Of a DNA stretch of 64,000 bases, positions 39,070 through 49,311 are shown piece after piece; position 1 is the first letter of the stretch; each line of letters opens with the position of its first letter. The stretch is from positions 11,337,790 through 11,401,789 of the forward strand of contig CM075761.1 of the NCBI GenBank assembly GCA_037974335.1. The letters are read 5' to 3'. This DNA is from Prionace glauca (lineage: Eukaryota > Chordata > Chondrichthyes > Carcharhiniformes > Carcharhinidae). Both the position numbers and the translations under genes were made by a program. Under the pieces are notes generated by a model, which saw only the letters and a program-made list of their open reading frames with translations, had not been told where the DNA came from and made no database searches.

Positions 39070-42000
39070 GTAAGTGACGAGAGGATTGAAGTTATCTAAA
39101 TCGGTGTGTGAGGTGTCCTACGATGGTTACTCTGTGACTAAGATATTGTCATCGTTTTATAGAACCCTGATAAGTGACAACATTTACACACTCAGAATGC
39201 TTGAATTTCTCTGTAGTTTTTTTTTCTGAATTGCCACGTCAATGTAAACGTCTCTATGTAACTTGCAGCCTCTGTGAATTGTGGAGTTGATTACGAGTGA
39301 ATCTGGTGTAATATTGGTCGCCTCTGAATGAAGTTATCTGACTGAGTCAGAGTAAGATCAAATTGTGTTTGGGATTTTTCTCACTGGAGTTTAGAAGGAT
39401 GAGTGGGAACCCGATAGAGGTATTTAGGCTTCTAAAAGCAATTGAGAAAGTAAGCGTGTTCCAAATGTCTCCTCTTATGCGGCAATCTCGATCAGGAGGT
39501 CGCAAGAATAGGTTGAGATGCGGTCGATTTGGAATTAAGATGAGGTGGAAAAAAATCTCCCAAAGTTAGTGAATTTGTGAGACTGACTGCTTCTTACGCG
39601 GTAACGCCTGAATTGTTGAACAGTGACAGGAAGGGGGTAAACATGTTTCTGATAAAAAAAAAGTGTTGAACAGATATTGGGGAAAGATGGGAAGGTGGAA
39701 TATATGCGAGGGAGAGATCACCCATGATTGCATTGAATGGTAGAGTAGGCTCAAAGTGGGCAACTTGCACATTTCTGCTCCGAATTTCCGAAGAGTGAGA
39801 GTCACTCACCGACTTGGAAAAGGTGACTGACTCCAGTGACCATGTGAACGGGAGTATCAGCCTGTGTAGAATTGAACTGCATGAGTGATATGAACCAGAT
39901 TGGGAGACTTGAGTGAACATGTATAACAGGAATGTCTGTCCATATAGAATTGTACTGAGTGTCGATTACTAACCAGTGTGCAAGAACTGAGTCGAGGGAA
40001 GATGTAACTTGGGATTGTGTCATGATAGAATTGTACAGAGTGTAAGTCACTTATATATCCATCAGTGTACAAATTTACTGAGTCTGATTCACTAACCTGA
40101 GTGGAAAAGTTGTCTCCAGTGGACATGTCTATCTTGAGTATCTGGGGATTTACTGAACACGGTTTGGATCTGAACCTGGTGTGAGCCAGCAGCTGGCCTG
40201 GGTCTGAAACTGGTGTGGGTCTGAACGTGCTGTGTGGCTTTCTCTAACAATTGTTCTATGTTCTATGTTCTAATTGTTCTCTAACAATTGTTCTATGTTC
40301 TATGTTCTAATTATATTCTATGTTCTATGTTCTATGTTCTAATTATTCAAATTTTATTGCATTTTCCCACTCGCTCAACGTTTCCAAATCCTCCTCACAG
40401 TTCATCCTCCCACACAGATTTATGTCATTGCAAATTCGCTGATATTGCATTTGGTTTCAACATCTAAATCATTATTATCGACATTGTCGAAAAACTGAGG
40501 GTTGTACAAGTGATCCCTCCAGTTATTCAATGCCTGTCACTTGTAAAAATGCCCATTTATTCTTATTTTCTTCTCCCATTTGACATCCAGTTTTCGATCC
40601 ATCTCACTCCCCCGCCCAACCCCCAAATTCCTCCACATTCTCTAGTTTTACAAGTCAATGTCTTAAGGGGGGCATTGTCGAAAATCTTCCGAAAGTCCAA
40701 TTAAACCACATACACTGCCTCCCCCTTATCCACTCGACCTGTTACATCTCAGATGAATCCCTGTAGATTTGTCAGGAGTGGTTCCCTTTCTGTAAATCCA
40801 CACTGACCCTGCCAAAACCCGCAGTTTCCGGTGCCGATGGCAGTCATGATGTGGAGGTGCCGGTGGTGGACCGGGGTAAACACAGTAAGAAGCCTCACAA
40901 CATCAGGTTAAAGTCCACCCAGTTTAATTGATCTGATAACTATCAAATAAATGGTTGGACTTTACCGTGGTGTTGTGAGACATCTCACTGCAAAATCCTG
41001 CCAGGATTCACCGAGCGTTTTGCTATGAAGCCTTTGATGATAGATTGTGGAATTTACCCCATTACAGACATCCAGTTTATTCTACAACTCATTGTTTTCT
41101 CCCTACCTCCCTTTTCAAACAGTGGGGTTACATTCGCAAAACTCCAATCTGTAGGAACTGCTTCGGTCTTTTAAAAATCTTGTAAAATGAACAATTATTT
41201 CTATGGCCATTTCTTTAAAATCTCTGTGATGTAGATAGTCAGCCCTCGAAGATTTATTGGACCTCAATCCCATTAGTTTCATCAAAACCATTTTCCTACG
41301 GTTTACCTTCAGTTCCTCTCGCTTAGCTCTATGTCGCCAAAACTTATTGTATTTTCTTTCTATCCAACTTATGAAGACAGGAGGAAAGTGCATATTCAAT
41401 TGGTCACCTATTTCTTTGCTCCTATTATATGTCCCCCCCCCCCCCCCGGTTCTGACTGTGACGGGTGTATGTTTGTCTTTGCGAGCTTTTTTATCACCTC
41501 ACATACCTATCAAAACACTTTCAGTCAGTCACGTCTTAATGTTCCCCAAAATCTTACTTCCATACTCTAATTTCCTCTTCTTAACAGGGGTCGTGGGCAG
41601 AGAGGTGGACTGGTGGTGTTGAGAGGGCGGCGCAGGCTCATTGGGCCGAAGGGCCTGTTTCCCGGGCTGATTTTGTTCTTTGTTCTTTAATCAATAATAT
41701 GACCTTCTTTGTAACATTCTAAGCTATTCTCAGTCCTCAGGTCTTTTGTTTCGTTTTTGCAGAATCTGTATACTTCCCCCTTAGATTTTTTAATGTCTCT
41801 AATTTCCCTTGCAAGGAATGGTGTGATCACAAATGCGCTTTTTCTGTTCCAAGGGGGAATGAAGGATTGTTGCAGTTCAGCAATGTGTTTTTTGAATGTC
41901 AATGATATTACCGATCCACTGGCAACACTTCAGTTGCCGTTTCCAAATCTGTTACTTCCATCTCACACCTCATATCCTTTGCGCTTCATTCAGGTAGATT

Positions 42001-45000
42001 CAGTATCCCAATATCAGAATGAACAACGTCAGTCTCCATCTTGGTAAATATTCTATCATATTACAGTCGCACATCTCCATCACATGTTACAAATCTTTTC
42101 TTTCGCATTACACATTATTCAGCCTCGATAGTCTGTCCTCCATGTTATTCCTCTATATATTGGTCCCAGGGAATCTCCCTTCATCCGTCCACTGCAACTG
42201 CATCCTTCCTATACGGTGGCGAGCAGACCTGCATATTGTACTCCAGCTGTCGTCTCAATAGATTTCTGTACAACTCCAACACAACTCCCCTGTTTTTGCA
42301 ATGTATGCCTCGATTGATGAAGTAAAAAGTCTGACAACACCAGGTTTTAGTCCAACCGATTTATTTGATAATATTCTCACAAGCTTTCGAGGGTGCTGCC
42401 TCTTTGTCAAGTGAATGGAGAGTTCAATTGACTAAAACCTGGTGTTGTCAGACTTTTTACTGTGTTTACGCCAGTCCAACGCCGGCATACCCACATCATG
42501 ACTTCGATTGATGAAAGCAGGCGTCCCCTGCCCATGTTTCATCTTTCTACGAACAGGCCCTCCTATCTTCAGAGATCTAAGGACACACATGCCAAGACTA
42601 CATCATTCCAAAGAACTTTCTAGTGTCATGTCATTCATTGAACACTACCTTTACGAATTACTCTGTCGAAAGCGTACCATCTCATACTTTTAGGGTTAAA
42701 TTTCGCCTGCTACTTTTATGTCTATTTGACCATTCCGTTTATATCTCCCTTCACTGTAGTGCTCTGTCTCACTGTTTACCAATCTTTGTGTCATCTGCAT
42801 ATTTACCAATCCTAACTCCACCTAACCATTTGTGACGTTTCTATAAATGATGAGTCAGAGGGGAATCAGCAAATCTTACTGTGCTACGTCACTGGACACT
42901 GTTGTCCATTCACTGTAGCAGCCTTCTGTTCTCTCTCTGTCTCCAACAACTGAACCAATTTTGAATCCACCTTTCAAATTACTCTGTATCCCATGCAAGT
43001 TTTTCAGGCATGTCCTCCCTCTGCAAAAGCCAAGCTGACTATCCCTGATCAAGTGTTATCTCTCAAAGCAGTGGTAGGTGCTGTCCTTCAGCATTTTCTC
43101 TAATTGTTTCCCTGCAATTGATGTGAGGATTCACAGATGTAGAAGGTTTACATGTGGAGACTTTGCACATATGGAAAAGATTTGAATCAAAGAATCATAG
43201 AACCCTACAGTGCAGAAAGAGGCCATTCGGCCCATCACGTCTGCACCGAACACAATCCCACCCAGGCCCTACTCCCATTTCCCTACATATTATACCCACT
43301 AAGCCTTTTAATAGACTTCTGGATGACTATATGGGATTGGGAGTTACAAATACTTCTATGACTTGATAGGTATGGATGTGATCGGTGCAATTTGTGGGCC
43401 GAGGGGCCAATTTGTGCTGTTGTGCTCTATGTTCTAATCCCTCTAACCAATACATCCCTAGACACTACGGGGCAATTTTTTATCATGTCCAATCAACCTA
43501 ACCCGCACATCTTTGGACTGTGGGAGGAAACCGGAGCTCCTGGGGGAAACCCACGCAGACATCAGGAGCATGTGCAAACTCCACACAGACAGTGACCCGA
43601 GCTGGGAATCGAACCTAGGACCCTGGAGCTGTGAAGCAGCAGTGCTAACCACTGTGCTACCATGCCGCCCATTTGCACCCAGAAGTGATTCACACATGGA
43701 GGTGATTCACACGGGAAGTGCTTGCATCTTATGTTTGGAGTTAAACCCATTCAGGTACTCAGACAGGGCAGGCGTCATCCCTTGGAGGACATGGTGATAT
43801 TCTAGTGACGTAGGCGAGCAGGATCCTGGAAAGACTCTCATTCTGATGAGTGACAAATGTGGAATGAGTCTGCATTATGGGAGCTACGACTCCCAAACTG
43901 TGAGCCTGAGGCTGCAATTATTCAGAACCTGGTGAGGAACGAACTCTGACCAAATTTGCAATAAAAAGTCTGACAATACCAGGTTTTAGTCCAACCTATT
44001 TGTTTGATAATATACTCACAAGCTTTCGAGGGGACTGCCTCTTCGTCAGGTGAATGGAGAGTTCTGGCCTCAGACAGAGCATATAAAGCACAGACAGTTT
44101 AGAGATTACTGATTAGAATGCGAATCCTTACACCGAACCTGCTGTTCAAGACCTGAAATGGCTGATAATGTGATTGGAAGGAGCACTGATCACAGTTTAA
44201 AGAGATGTGTATTGTCTCCAGACAGTGCAGTAAGTGAGGTTTTGCAAACCCAGGCAAGTCACTAGGACAAGGGGGCACAGCCTCAAGATAAAAAGGGGGC
44301 AGTTTGGAACGGAGTTGAGGAGGAACTTCTTCACTCAAAGGGTGGTGAATCTCTGGAATTCTCTGCCCGTTCAAGTGGTGGAGGCTGCCTCGCTCAATAT
44401 TTTTAAGATGCGGGTTGATGGGTTTTTGATAAGAGAAGGGATTAAGGGTTATGGGGAGAGGGCGGGAATGTGGAACTGAGCAGCGACAGATCAGCCATGA
44501 TCTTATTGAATGGCGGGGCAGGCTCGAAGGGCCAGATGGCCTACTCCTGCTCCTATTTCTTATGTTCTTAAGTCACGGGGGTTAAAGATAGTGCGACATG
44601 AACCCAAGATCCCTGTTGAGACCATCCTCATGTCAACATTGTCTACCTGATACGTTGCAAGAAAGGATGTCCCGAAGCATGGTACATTGGGGAGACCATG
44701 CACACGCTACGACAACGGATGAATGAACATCGCTCGACAGTCACCAGGCAAGACTCTTCCCTTCCTGTTGGCGAACACTTCAGTGGTCACGGGCATTCAG
44801 CCTCTGACCTTCGGGTAAGCATTCTCCAAGGCGGCCTTCACGACACACGACAGCGCAGAGTCGCTGAACAGAGACTGATAGTCAAGTTCCGCACACATGA
44901 GGACGGTCTCAACAGGGATCTTGGGTTCATGTTGCACTATCTGTAACCCCCGTGACTTGCCTGGGTTTGCAAAACCTCACTTACTGTACTGTCTGGAGAC

Positions 45001-46439
45001 AATACACATCTCTTTAACCTGTGATCAGTGCTCCTTCCACTCACATTATCAGCCACTTCAGGTCTTGAACAGCAGGTTAGGTGTAAGGATTCGCATTCTA
45101 ATCAGTAATCTGTAAACTGTCTGTGCTTTATATGCTCTGTCTGAGGCCAGAACTCTCCATTCACCTGACGAAGAGGCAGTCCCCTCGAAAGCTTGTGAGT
45201 ATATTATCAAATAAATAGGTTGGACTAAAACCTGGTGTTGTCAGACTTTTTACTGTGTTTACACCAGTCCAACGCTGGCATATCCACATCAAATTTGCAG
45301 TGCCAGTGTGGTACAATACTGGGAGGGTTTGAAAACAGACATGCTCATTGACCCCCCAACCTCAGATGCAACTACCTAACTCCCATAGACAACCCCCCAA
45401 CCCCACCCTGGCACCTCAATGCCCAATTGATCTGACCCTCAACCCACCAGCAACATCCCAGACAATAATTATGATTGTTCCGCCAATGCCTTGTGATTTT
45501 TTTCTTTACTTTTTTACAGTTAATTTGCTGGCGATTGCGATCTTAATGCGGGGAAAATGTGGCCTCTCCACCTGCACCACTCGCTACCTGGTAGCCATGG
45601 CAGTGTCGGATCTATTGGTCATCATCACTGAGGCTCTACTGTTTAGAGTCATTTATTATTATTTTGGATACACTTTCCTGGATATCACCCCTGTGTGTAG
45701 TGTACTCTTTGTCCTGCGTACTGTCGCCAGAGACTGGTCAGTCTGGTTCACCGTCACTTTCTCCTTTGACCGATTTGTGGCCATCTGTAGCCAGAAGCTG
45801 AAAACTACATATTGTACTGGGAAAATTGCGGCTGTCGTTTTGGGAGCGACTGGCATCCTGCTTTGTTTAAAGAATGTTCCCCTCTACTTTATAAAGGAAC
45901 CTGGAAAGATAGTCGACAGTATACCTTGGGACTGTAATGATAAACAGAGTTCTTTCAGTGACCCCGGATGGGTCGCATTTGATTGGTTTGATACGGTTTT
46001 AACTCCTTTGCTCCCATTCTGTTTAATTATATTGATCAACTCTCTAACAGTCAGACATATTTTAGTTGCCAATCGAGTCCGAAAGGGACTGAAGACTCAA
46101 AGAAAGGAAGACAATCACATTGATCCAGAGATGGAAAGCCGAAGAAAGTCTATGATTTTACTGCTCAGCATATCTGGCACCTTCATTCTCCTGTGGTCAT
46201 TGCATGTTGCACAATTCTTATATTACGTAATTAAAGGCATAAACCCAAACAATTTCACTGTGAGTCATTATATATTTCGACAAATTGGATATATGCTGCA
46301 GAATTTAAGCTGCTGCACAAACACATTGATTTACACAGTGACTCAGTCTAAGTTCAGGGAGAAGATAAAGATCGCAGTGAAATGTCCATTCACAGCCATT
46401 CGTCCTCTATGGATCAGGAGGTTGACTGACCAAAAGTAG
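39003..46439 (+). CDS. gpr139-like: GPR139-like class A G-protein-coupled receptor (two exons)
   Basis: Exons 39003-39069 and 45520-46439 join in phase 1 to 328 residues with seven hydrophobic segments. TM1 (11-32) is rebuilt across the junction as IFYLILSVIGVPVNLLAIAI, with N24 the conserved TM1 Asn. D53 is the TM2 Asp, C82 the TM3 Cys, D106-R107-F108 stands for DRY (DRF is usual in this group), and TM7 has NTLIY for NPxxY. CGLSTCTTRYLVAMAVSDLL, the block from VWFTVTFSFDRFVAIC to QKLKTTYC, and the MESRRKS signature are those of fish proteins named probable G-protein coupled receptor 139. Ligand unknown; mammalian GPR139 responds to aromatic amino acids, which need not apply. The frame is intact and both splice sites are canonical. 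Confidence 0.88.
39360..39770 (+). mobile_element. Old CR1-C-like 3' part (GPCR intron)
   Basis: TTCTCACTGGAGTTTAGAAG (FSLEFRR), GAACCCGATAGAGGTATTTA (NPIEVF) and CATGATTGCATTGAATGGTA near the end. Strongly diverged. Confidence 0.65.
39790..40140 (+). repeat. Diverged tandem repeat, period about 78 bp (GPCR intron)
   Basis: TAGAATTGTACTGAGTGT-like cores near 39868, 39946 and 40027, with flanking GAGTCACT-like words. Imperfect. Confidence 0.5.
40245..40335 (+). repeat. (TTCTATG)n simple repeat (GPCR intron)
   Basis: Repeated TGTTCTATG and TTCTAATT words, the kind of tail left by CR1-A or -B copies. No LINE body is attached. Confidence 0.75.
40843..40990 (+). mobile_element. Penelope-like fold-back element (GPCR intron)
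   Basis: GTCATGATGTGGAGGTGCCG on the left. The opposite end carries TACCGTGGTGTTGTGAGACA, the inverse of GTGAGGCTTCTTACTG. Essentially two inverted termini. Confidence 0.65.
41587..41688 (+). mobile_element. LINE 3' end with TTCTTTG-type tail (GPCR intron)
   Basis: GGCGGCGCAGGCTCATTGGG, hairpin, then TGATTTTGTTCTTTGTTCTT. Inserted in the old minus-strand LINE. A C-run lies at about 41430. Confidence 0.75.
42090..43130 (-). mobile_element. Second old CR1-like LINE, RT C-terminal half (GPCR intron)
   Basis: Reversed RT from the C-terminal LEYC-like block (TATTGTACTCCAGCTGTCGT near 42235) to the QHGF region (GCCAAGCTGACTATCCCTGA near 43029). Interrupted by the fold-back element at 42322-42503. 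Confidence 0.7.
42322..42503 (+). mobile_element. Penelope-like fold-back element with 12-bp target duplication
   Basis: 182 bp with inverted ends AAAAAGTCTGACAACACCAG and CTGGTGTTGTCAGACTTTTT. The flanks repeat TCGATTGATGAA (42310-42321 and 42504-42515). Internal sequence GAATGGAGAGTTC and TTTCGAGGG links it to the larger element at 44.0-45.3 kb. Confidence 0.8.
43193..43672 (-). mobile_element. tRNA-headed SINE, split by a CR1-A tail (GPCR intron)
   Basis: Left part 43193-43307 (tail ATCATAGAACCCTACAGTGC, hairpin CATTCGGCCCATCACG), right part 43437-43672 (TTTGGACTGTGGGAGGAAAC; head GCAGTGCTAACCACTGTGCT). The interruption is flanked by CTAA on both sides. Confidence 0.85.
43308..43436 (+). 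mobile_element. CR1-A terminal fragment nested in the SINE
   Basis: CCTTTTAATAGACTTCTGGA (SFKRLLD) to TGTGCTGTTGTGCTCTATGT. Confidence 0.82.
44263..44569 (+). mobile_element. CR1-C 3' end nested in the Penelope-like element
   Basis: 307 bp from TAGGACAAGGGGGCACAGCC to CCTATTTCTTATGTTCTT, flanked by the 7-bp duplication AAGTCAC (44256-44262 and 44570-44576). It carries the last RT codons (RVVNLWNSLPVQVVEAASL). Confidence 0.92.
44632..44946 (+). CDS. GIY-YIG endonuclease domain fragment of the Penelope-like element
   Basis: The frame reads VNIVYLIRCKKGCPEAWYIG, then RQRMNEHRSTVT, PVGEHFSGHGHSASDLRV and RRVAEQRLIVKFRTH to a stop after LHYL. YLI...WYIGET, the downstream Arg and His (RMNEH) and the Glu in AEQRLI are the expected positions of GIY-YIG nucleases as carried at the C terminus of Penelope RTs. 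Relic only: no RT precedes it. Confidence 0.75.
   Translation, partial: VNIVYLIRCKKGCPEAWYIGETMHTLRQRMNEHRSTVTRQDSSLPVGEHFSGHGHSASDLRVSILQGGLHDTRQRRVAEQRLIVKFRTHEDGLNRDLGFMLHYL
45520..46439 (+). CDS. gpr139-like: GPR139-like exon 2 (end of TM1 to C terminus)
   Basis: The acceptor TTTCTTTACTTTTTTACAG ends at 45519. The open frame continues upstream to 45348 but that part reads MTPQPQMQLPN..., hydrophilic and Pro-rich, and would break TM1, so it is intron. The exon encodes TM2-TM7 and a short tail (REKIKIAVKCPFTAIRPLWI). The ECL2 Cys (IPWDCND) can pair with C82. Confidence 0.9.
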
Positions 46440-46790
46440 CTTCTGCCAATCAGGTGAATGCAATCTTAGTCTCAGAACTCATATAGCTCATTATATATTC
46501 ATCCGGATGACCAAATGACTCTTCAGCCAATCCTTGCAATTGTCATTGACTGACAGCCACATCAACAACTCAGGAAACACTATGCAATGACAGAAACAGA
46601 ACACAGGCCAATCCGGAAGAAGTCAGCTGTTGTTAACATTTTCCCAGCCAATCATTCCATTCTCAGATGAATGGCAGCGAAATCAAATGAGGGAGAGGAA
46701 AATTAATCAGCCACCCTGAAGTTCTATCTCTCTCCGTGATTAAGCTGTAAAAATTCAGTGCACTGAGCCAGCTACTTCAGCCAATAAACG
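46440..46790 (+). other. 3' UTR of the GPR139-like gene (inferred)
   Basis: Repeat-free sequence from the stop to AATAAA at 46783. Confidence 0.5.
46783..46788 (+). promoter_or_regulatory. Candidate polyadenylation signal
   Basis: AATAAA 344 bases after the GPCR stop, followed by GGTGACTGTCC (weak GT-rich context). Confidence 0.45.
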
Positions 46791-46867
46791 GTGACTGTCC
46801 AGTTGCTGTCAAAGGCCATGGCCAATTATATATCTAAATGTAATTCCACCTTCGAGAGAAGTAAACC

Positions 46868-47632
46868 ATCAATCAGAGAACCTGAAAGAGGGAAGGGGGC
46901 GATGGATAAAGAGACAAAGAGAAGCAGAGAGGTGCAGAGAGGCAGAGATAGAGGGACAAAATTGCGAGACAAAAAAGCGAAGCAGGCAGAGAGAGAGAGG
47001 GGAAAACAAGGATACTCACTAATGGAGAGACAGCCAGAGAGTCAGGCAGAGAGGGAAACAGAGAGTGAAAGAGACATAGAGGACAAAAGACATACAGACA
47101 GGGAGAGATAGATACAGGGAGAGAAAGAGACACGGGAACACAGGCAGAGAAAGACGGAGAGAACATAAGAACATAAGAAATAGGAGCAGGAGTAGGCCAT
47201 CTAGCCCCTCAAGCCTGTCCCACCATTCAATAAGATCATGGCTGATCTGTCGTGGCTCAGTTCCACTTTCCCACCCTCTCCCCATAACCCTTAATCCCCT
47301 TGCCTATCAAAAACCTATCAACCCGCGTCTCAAATATATTTAGCGAGGCAACCTCCACCACTTCAGCGGGCAGAGAATTCCAGAGATTCACCAGCCTTTG
47401 AGAGACAGAGAAAGGTACAGAGAGAGAGATACAGAGAGAGAAACTGTGAGTGAAAGAGAAAATGAGAGGAATAAAGAGTGAGAGAGACAGACAGAAGGAG
47501 AGAGAAAAAGAGACAGAGAGAGAGAGAAAGACACAGAGAGAGACAGAGGAAGACTGTGAGGAATAGAATGACCAGGACAGAGAGAGAGAAATGCGCATTG
47601 ACAGAGAGAGAGGCAGAGAGAAGTAAAATTAA
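46868..47632 (+). repeat. Purine-rich (GAGA/CAGA) low-complexity tract, split by CR1-C
   Basis: 46868-47160 and 47403-47632 are GAGA, CAGA and GGGA repeats; the same composition returns at 47930-48005. Charged open frames in it are artefacts. Confidence 0.9.
47161..47402 (-). mobile_element. CR1-C 3' end inserted in the purine tract
   Basis: GAACATAAGAACATAAGAAA to CACCAGCCTTTGAG, 242 bp, reverse orientation. Confidence 0.9.
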
Positions 47633-47734
47633 TGTAACATCTATTTATTCGGGCAAATGGGGCTTACATTAATACTGCAATGAATTTACTATGAAATTCA
47701 CTTAGTTACCGCACAACGGCACCTGTTCAGGTAA

Positions 47735-47915
47735 TGCGCCTAACCAGCTCACCTTTCAGACTGTGGGAGGCAACCAGTGTTCCGGGAAGAAACCTATACA
47801 GACACGGGGAGGACATGCAAGTTCCACACAGACAGTCGTCCAAGCTGAGAATCGAAAATGGATCTGTGGTTCTCTGAGGCAGTAGTGCCATGCACTGTTC
47901 TACAGGGCTGCCCCT
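47735..47915 (-). mobile_element. tRNA-headed SINE, partial
   Basis: CAGACTGTGGGAGGCAACCA, CAGACACGGGGAGGACATGC and head GGCAGTAGTGCCATGCACTG in reverse orientation. Confidence 0.75.
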
Positions 47916-48005
47916 GGAATAGAGACAGATATAGACGGAGGGACAGACAGAGACAAAGAGAGGGGCGATGGATCGGGAGAGAGAGTAATACACAGAAAGT
48001 GAGAC

Positions 48006-48424
48006 AGAAATAAAAATGCCATTTGTAAATATTACCTACAGCTGTTCTCTTCAGTAAATTTTGAAATAGAATCTGTGGATATCGAGGCTTTATCCAGTGT
48101 GTCCTTTATGAGCAGTGTGAATGTCTTCTGAGCACACAAGAAGAAAAAAATATCCTTTGCTACTCTTTACAGACCTATATAATGGTAGGTTCGAATTCAA
48201 ATTTTGAAAATTCACAGAGTCAATGTACAATCAAACCTCACACAACCGATAGTGTATTCCATAACCAATAAAAAGAATGCCCAATTTGCAGCGCAATTCG
48301 CGACTCCTCAGATACTGAAGCAAACTTTGTTTCACTGTAAAATGTTCAGGTTTGACCTGATAAGTAACATATTGCCGTACTATGAATGCATCAGACAGAT
48401 GTCAATTTTATCTGCCCAGTAACC
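48006..48424. other. Unassigned spacer
   Basis: A/T-rich. Short open frames only. Confidence 0.45.
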
Positions 48425-48935
48425 GGCAATGATTAGTATCAAAAACAGGCAAATTAACCACCGCACCTTGATAATGTATGATGTGACCACCACTGAATCG
48501 CCAACTGTCAACATTCTTGAGGGGAACATTGACCACACTTTCAACTGGACTGTCCACATTAACACATTGGCAGCAGATCCAGAAACATCCAAAAACTCTG
48601 TCACAGCAATGTGCACTTGGGACGTCAACTTACAAACCCACAACAACTTCCATCTCGAAGGATGAGGACGGCAGATACAGAAGAACACCGCCACCTATAA
48701 GTTTCCCTCCAAGCCACTCACTATTCTGATTTGGAAATGTATCACTGTTAGTTCACACTTGCTGGGTCAAACTCCTGGAATTCCTTCCGTAATTGCATTG
48801 GGTGTCAACTCACAGCGTGGGGACAGCAGCAGTTCAAAAAGACGGCTCACCTCGCCTTCTCAAGGGCAACTTGAGATGGGCAATAAATGCTCGCCAGGCA
48901 GCAACAGCCATGTTCAGGAATGAATCAGACAGACG
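48425..48935 (+). mobile_element. LINE 3' part with GGGCAATAAATGCTCGCC tail
   Basis: Frame fragments NILEGNIDHTFNWTVHINTL (counterpart of KILGVTIDxxLNWTxHI) and, after an internal deletion, CTCGCCTTCTCAAGGGCAAC to the tail GGGCAATAAATGCTCGCCAG. Same family as 19.5 kb. Clade uncertain, not CR1-A, -B or -C. Confidence 0.65.
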
Positions 48936-49311
48936 TCAATTTAATCTGCCCAGGTTAAAATTATTGTACCCACTACGCCTATTGTTGTAACAGTGGTCCA
49001 CTGTTTTTTGAAGGGGTAACCCCCTTTTATTGCATTCAGCCTGCTTATCATTGTGTACTTCTTATTTCGCTAGCCTGGTGTTACAATTTCAGTTCCATGC
49101 AAATCTTCTGGGATAATCTTTCAAAATCATGATTTATTTTAAAACAAATGTGGTTCTTTGTCTTTATTCAACTGCATTATTGATCTCCAAAATAGGGTGA
49201 CTTTTTTTCAAAGATTATTTCTTATAATTGAAGGTTTATTTGCTTATTTATTTAATTTTACTTTTGTTATCAAAACCTATGCGAATGATCCTGCTCGAAT
49301 TACCTGATTAA
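48936..49311. other. Unassigned spacer
   Basis: T-rich sequence. Repeats the words GACGTCAATTTTATCTGCCC seen near 48395 in a variant form (near 48930), a short local duplication. Confidence 0.4.

Larger units (their letters stand above)
40336..41985 (-). mobile_element. Old CR1-like LINE, RT and linker (GPCR intron)
   Basis: From left to right the reversed RT runs from the FADD region (near 40440) over AAATCCACACTGACCCTGCC (QHGF region) and the ACTCCAATCT block (EDWK region) to the linker at 41700-41850. It is cut by a fold-back element (40843-40990) and a LINE tail (41587-41688). Too diverged to give open frames. Confidence 0.7.
43965..45290 (+). mobile_element. Penelope-like element with inverted terminal repeats and GIY-YIG end (GPCR intron)
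   Basis: Left terminus 43965-44262 and right terminus about 44950-45290 are inverted copies over roughly 280 bp (AAAAAGTCTGACAATACCAG against CTGGTGTTGTCAGACTTTTT; CTCACAAGCTTTCGAGGGGA against TCCCCTCGAAAGCTTGTGAG). Between them lies only the C-terminal GIY-YIG region of a Penelope-type polyprotein; the RT is absent. The element is a decayed remnant and holds a nested CR1-C copy. Confidence 0.78.

Noticed and set aside
45348-45519. N-terminal extension of the GPCR starting MTPQPQMQLPN
   Set aside because: It precedes a strong splice acceptor, is hydrophilic and Pro-rich, and would leave TM1 incomplete; exon 1 at 39003 restores TM1.
46791-47598. Highly charged Arg/Glu-rich open frames, and a reverse Ser/Leu-rich frame
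   Set aside because: Translations of the GAGA/CAGA low-complexity tract, partly fused to a CR1-C end.
48204-48665. Possible host exons (for example a frame with NHTFNW-like words)
   Set aside because: The region matches the C-terminal part and tail of a LINE family also seen at 19.5 kb.
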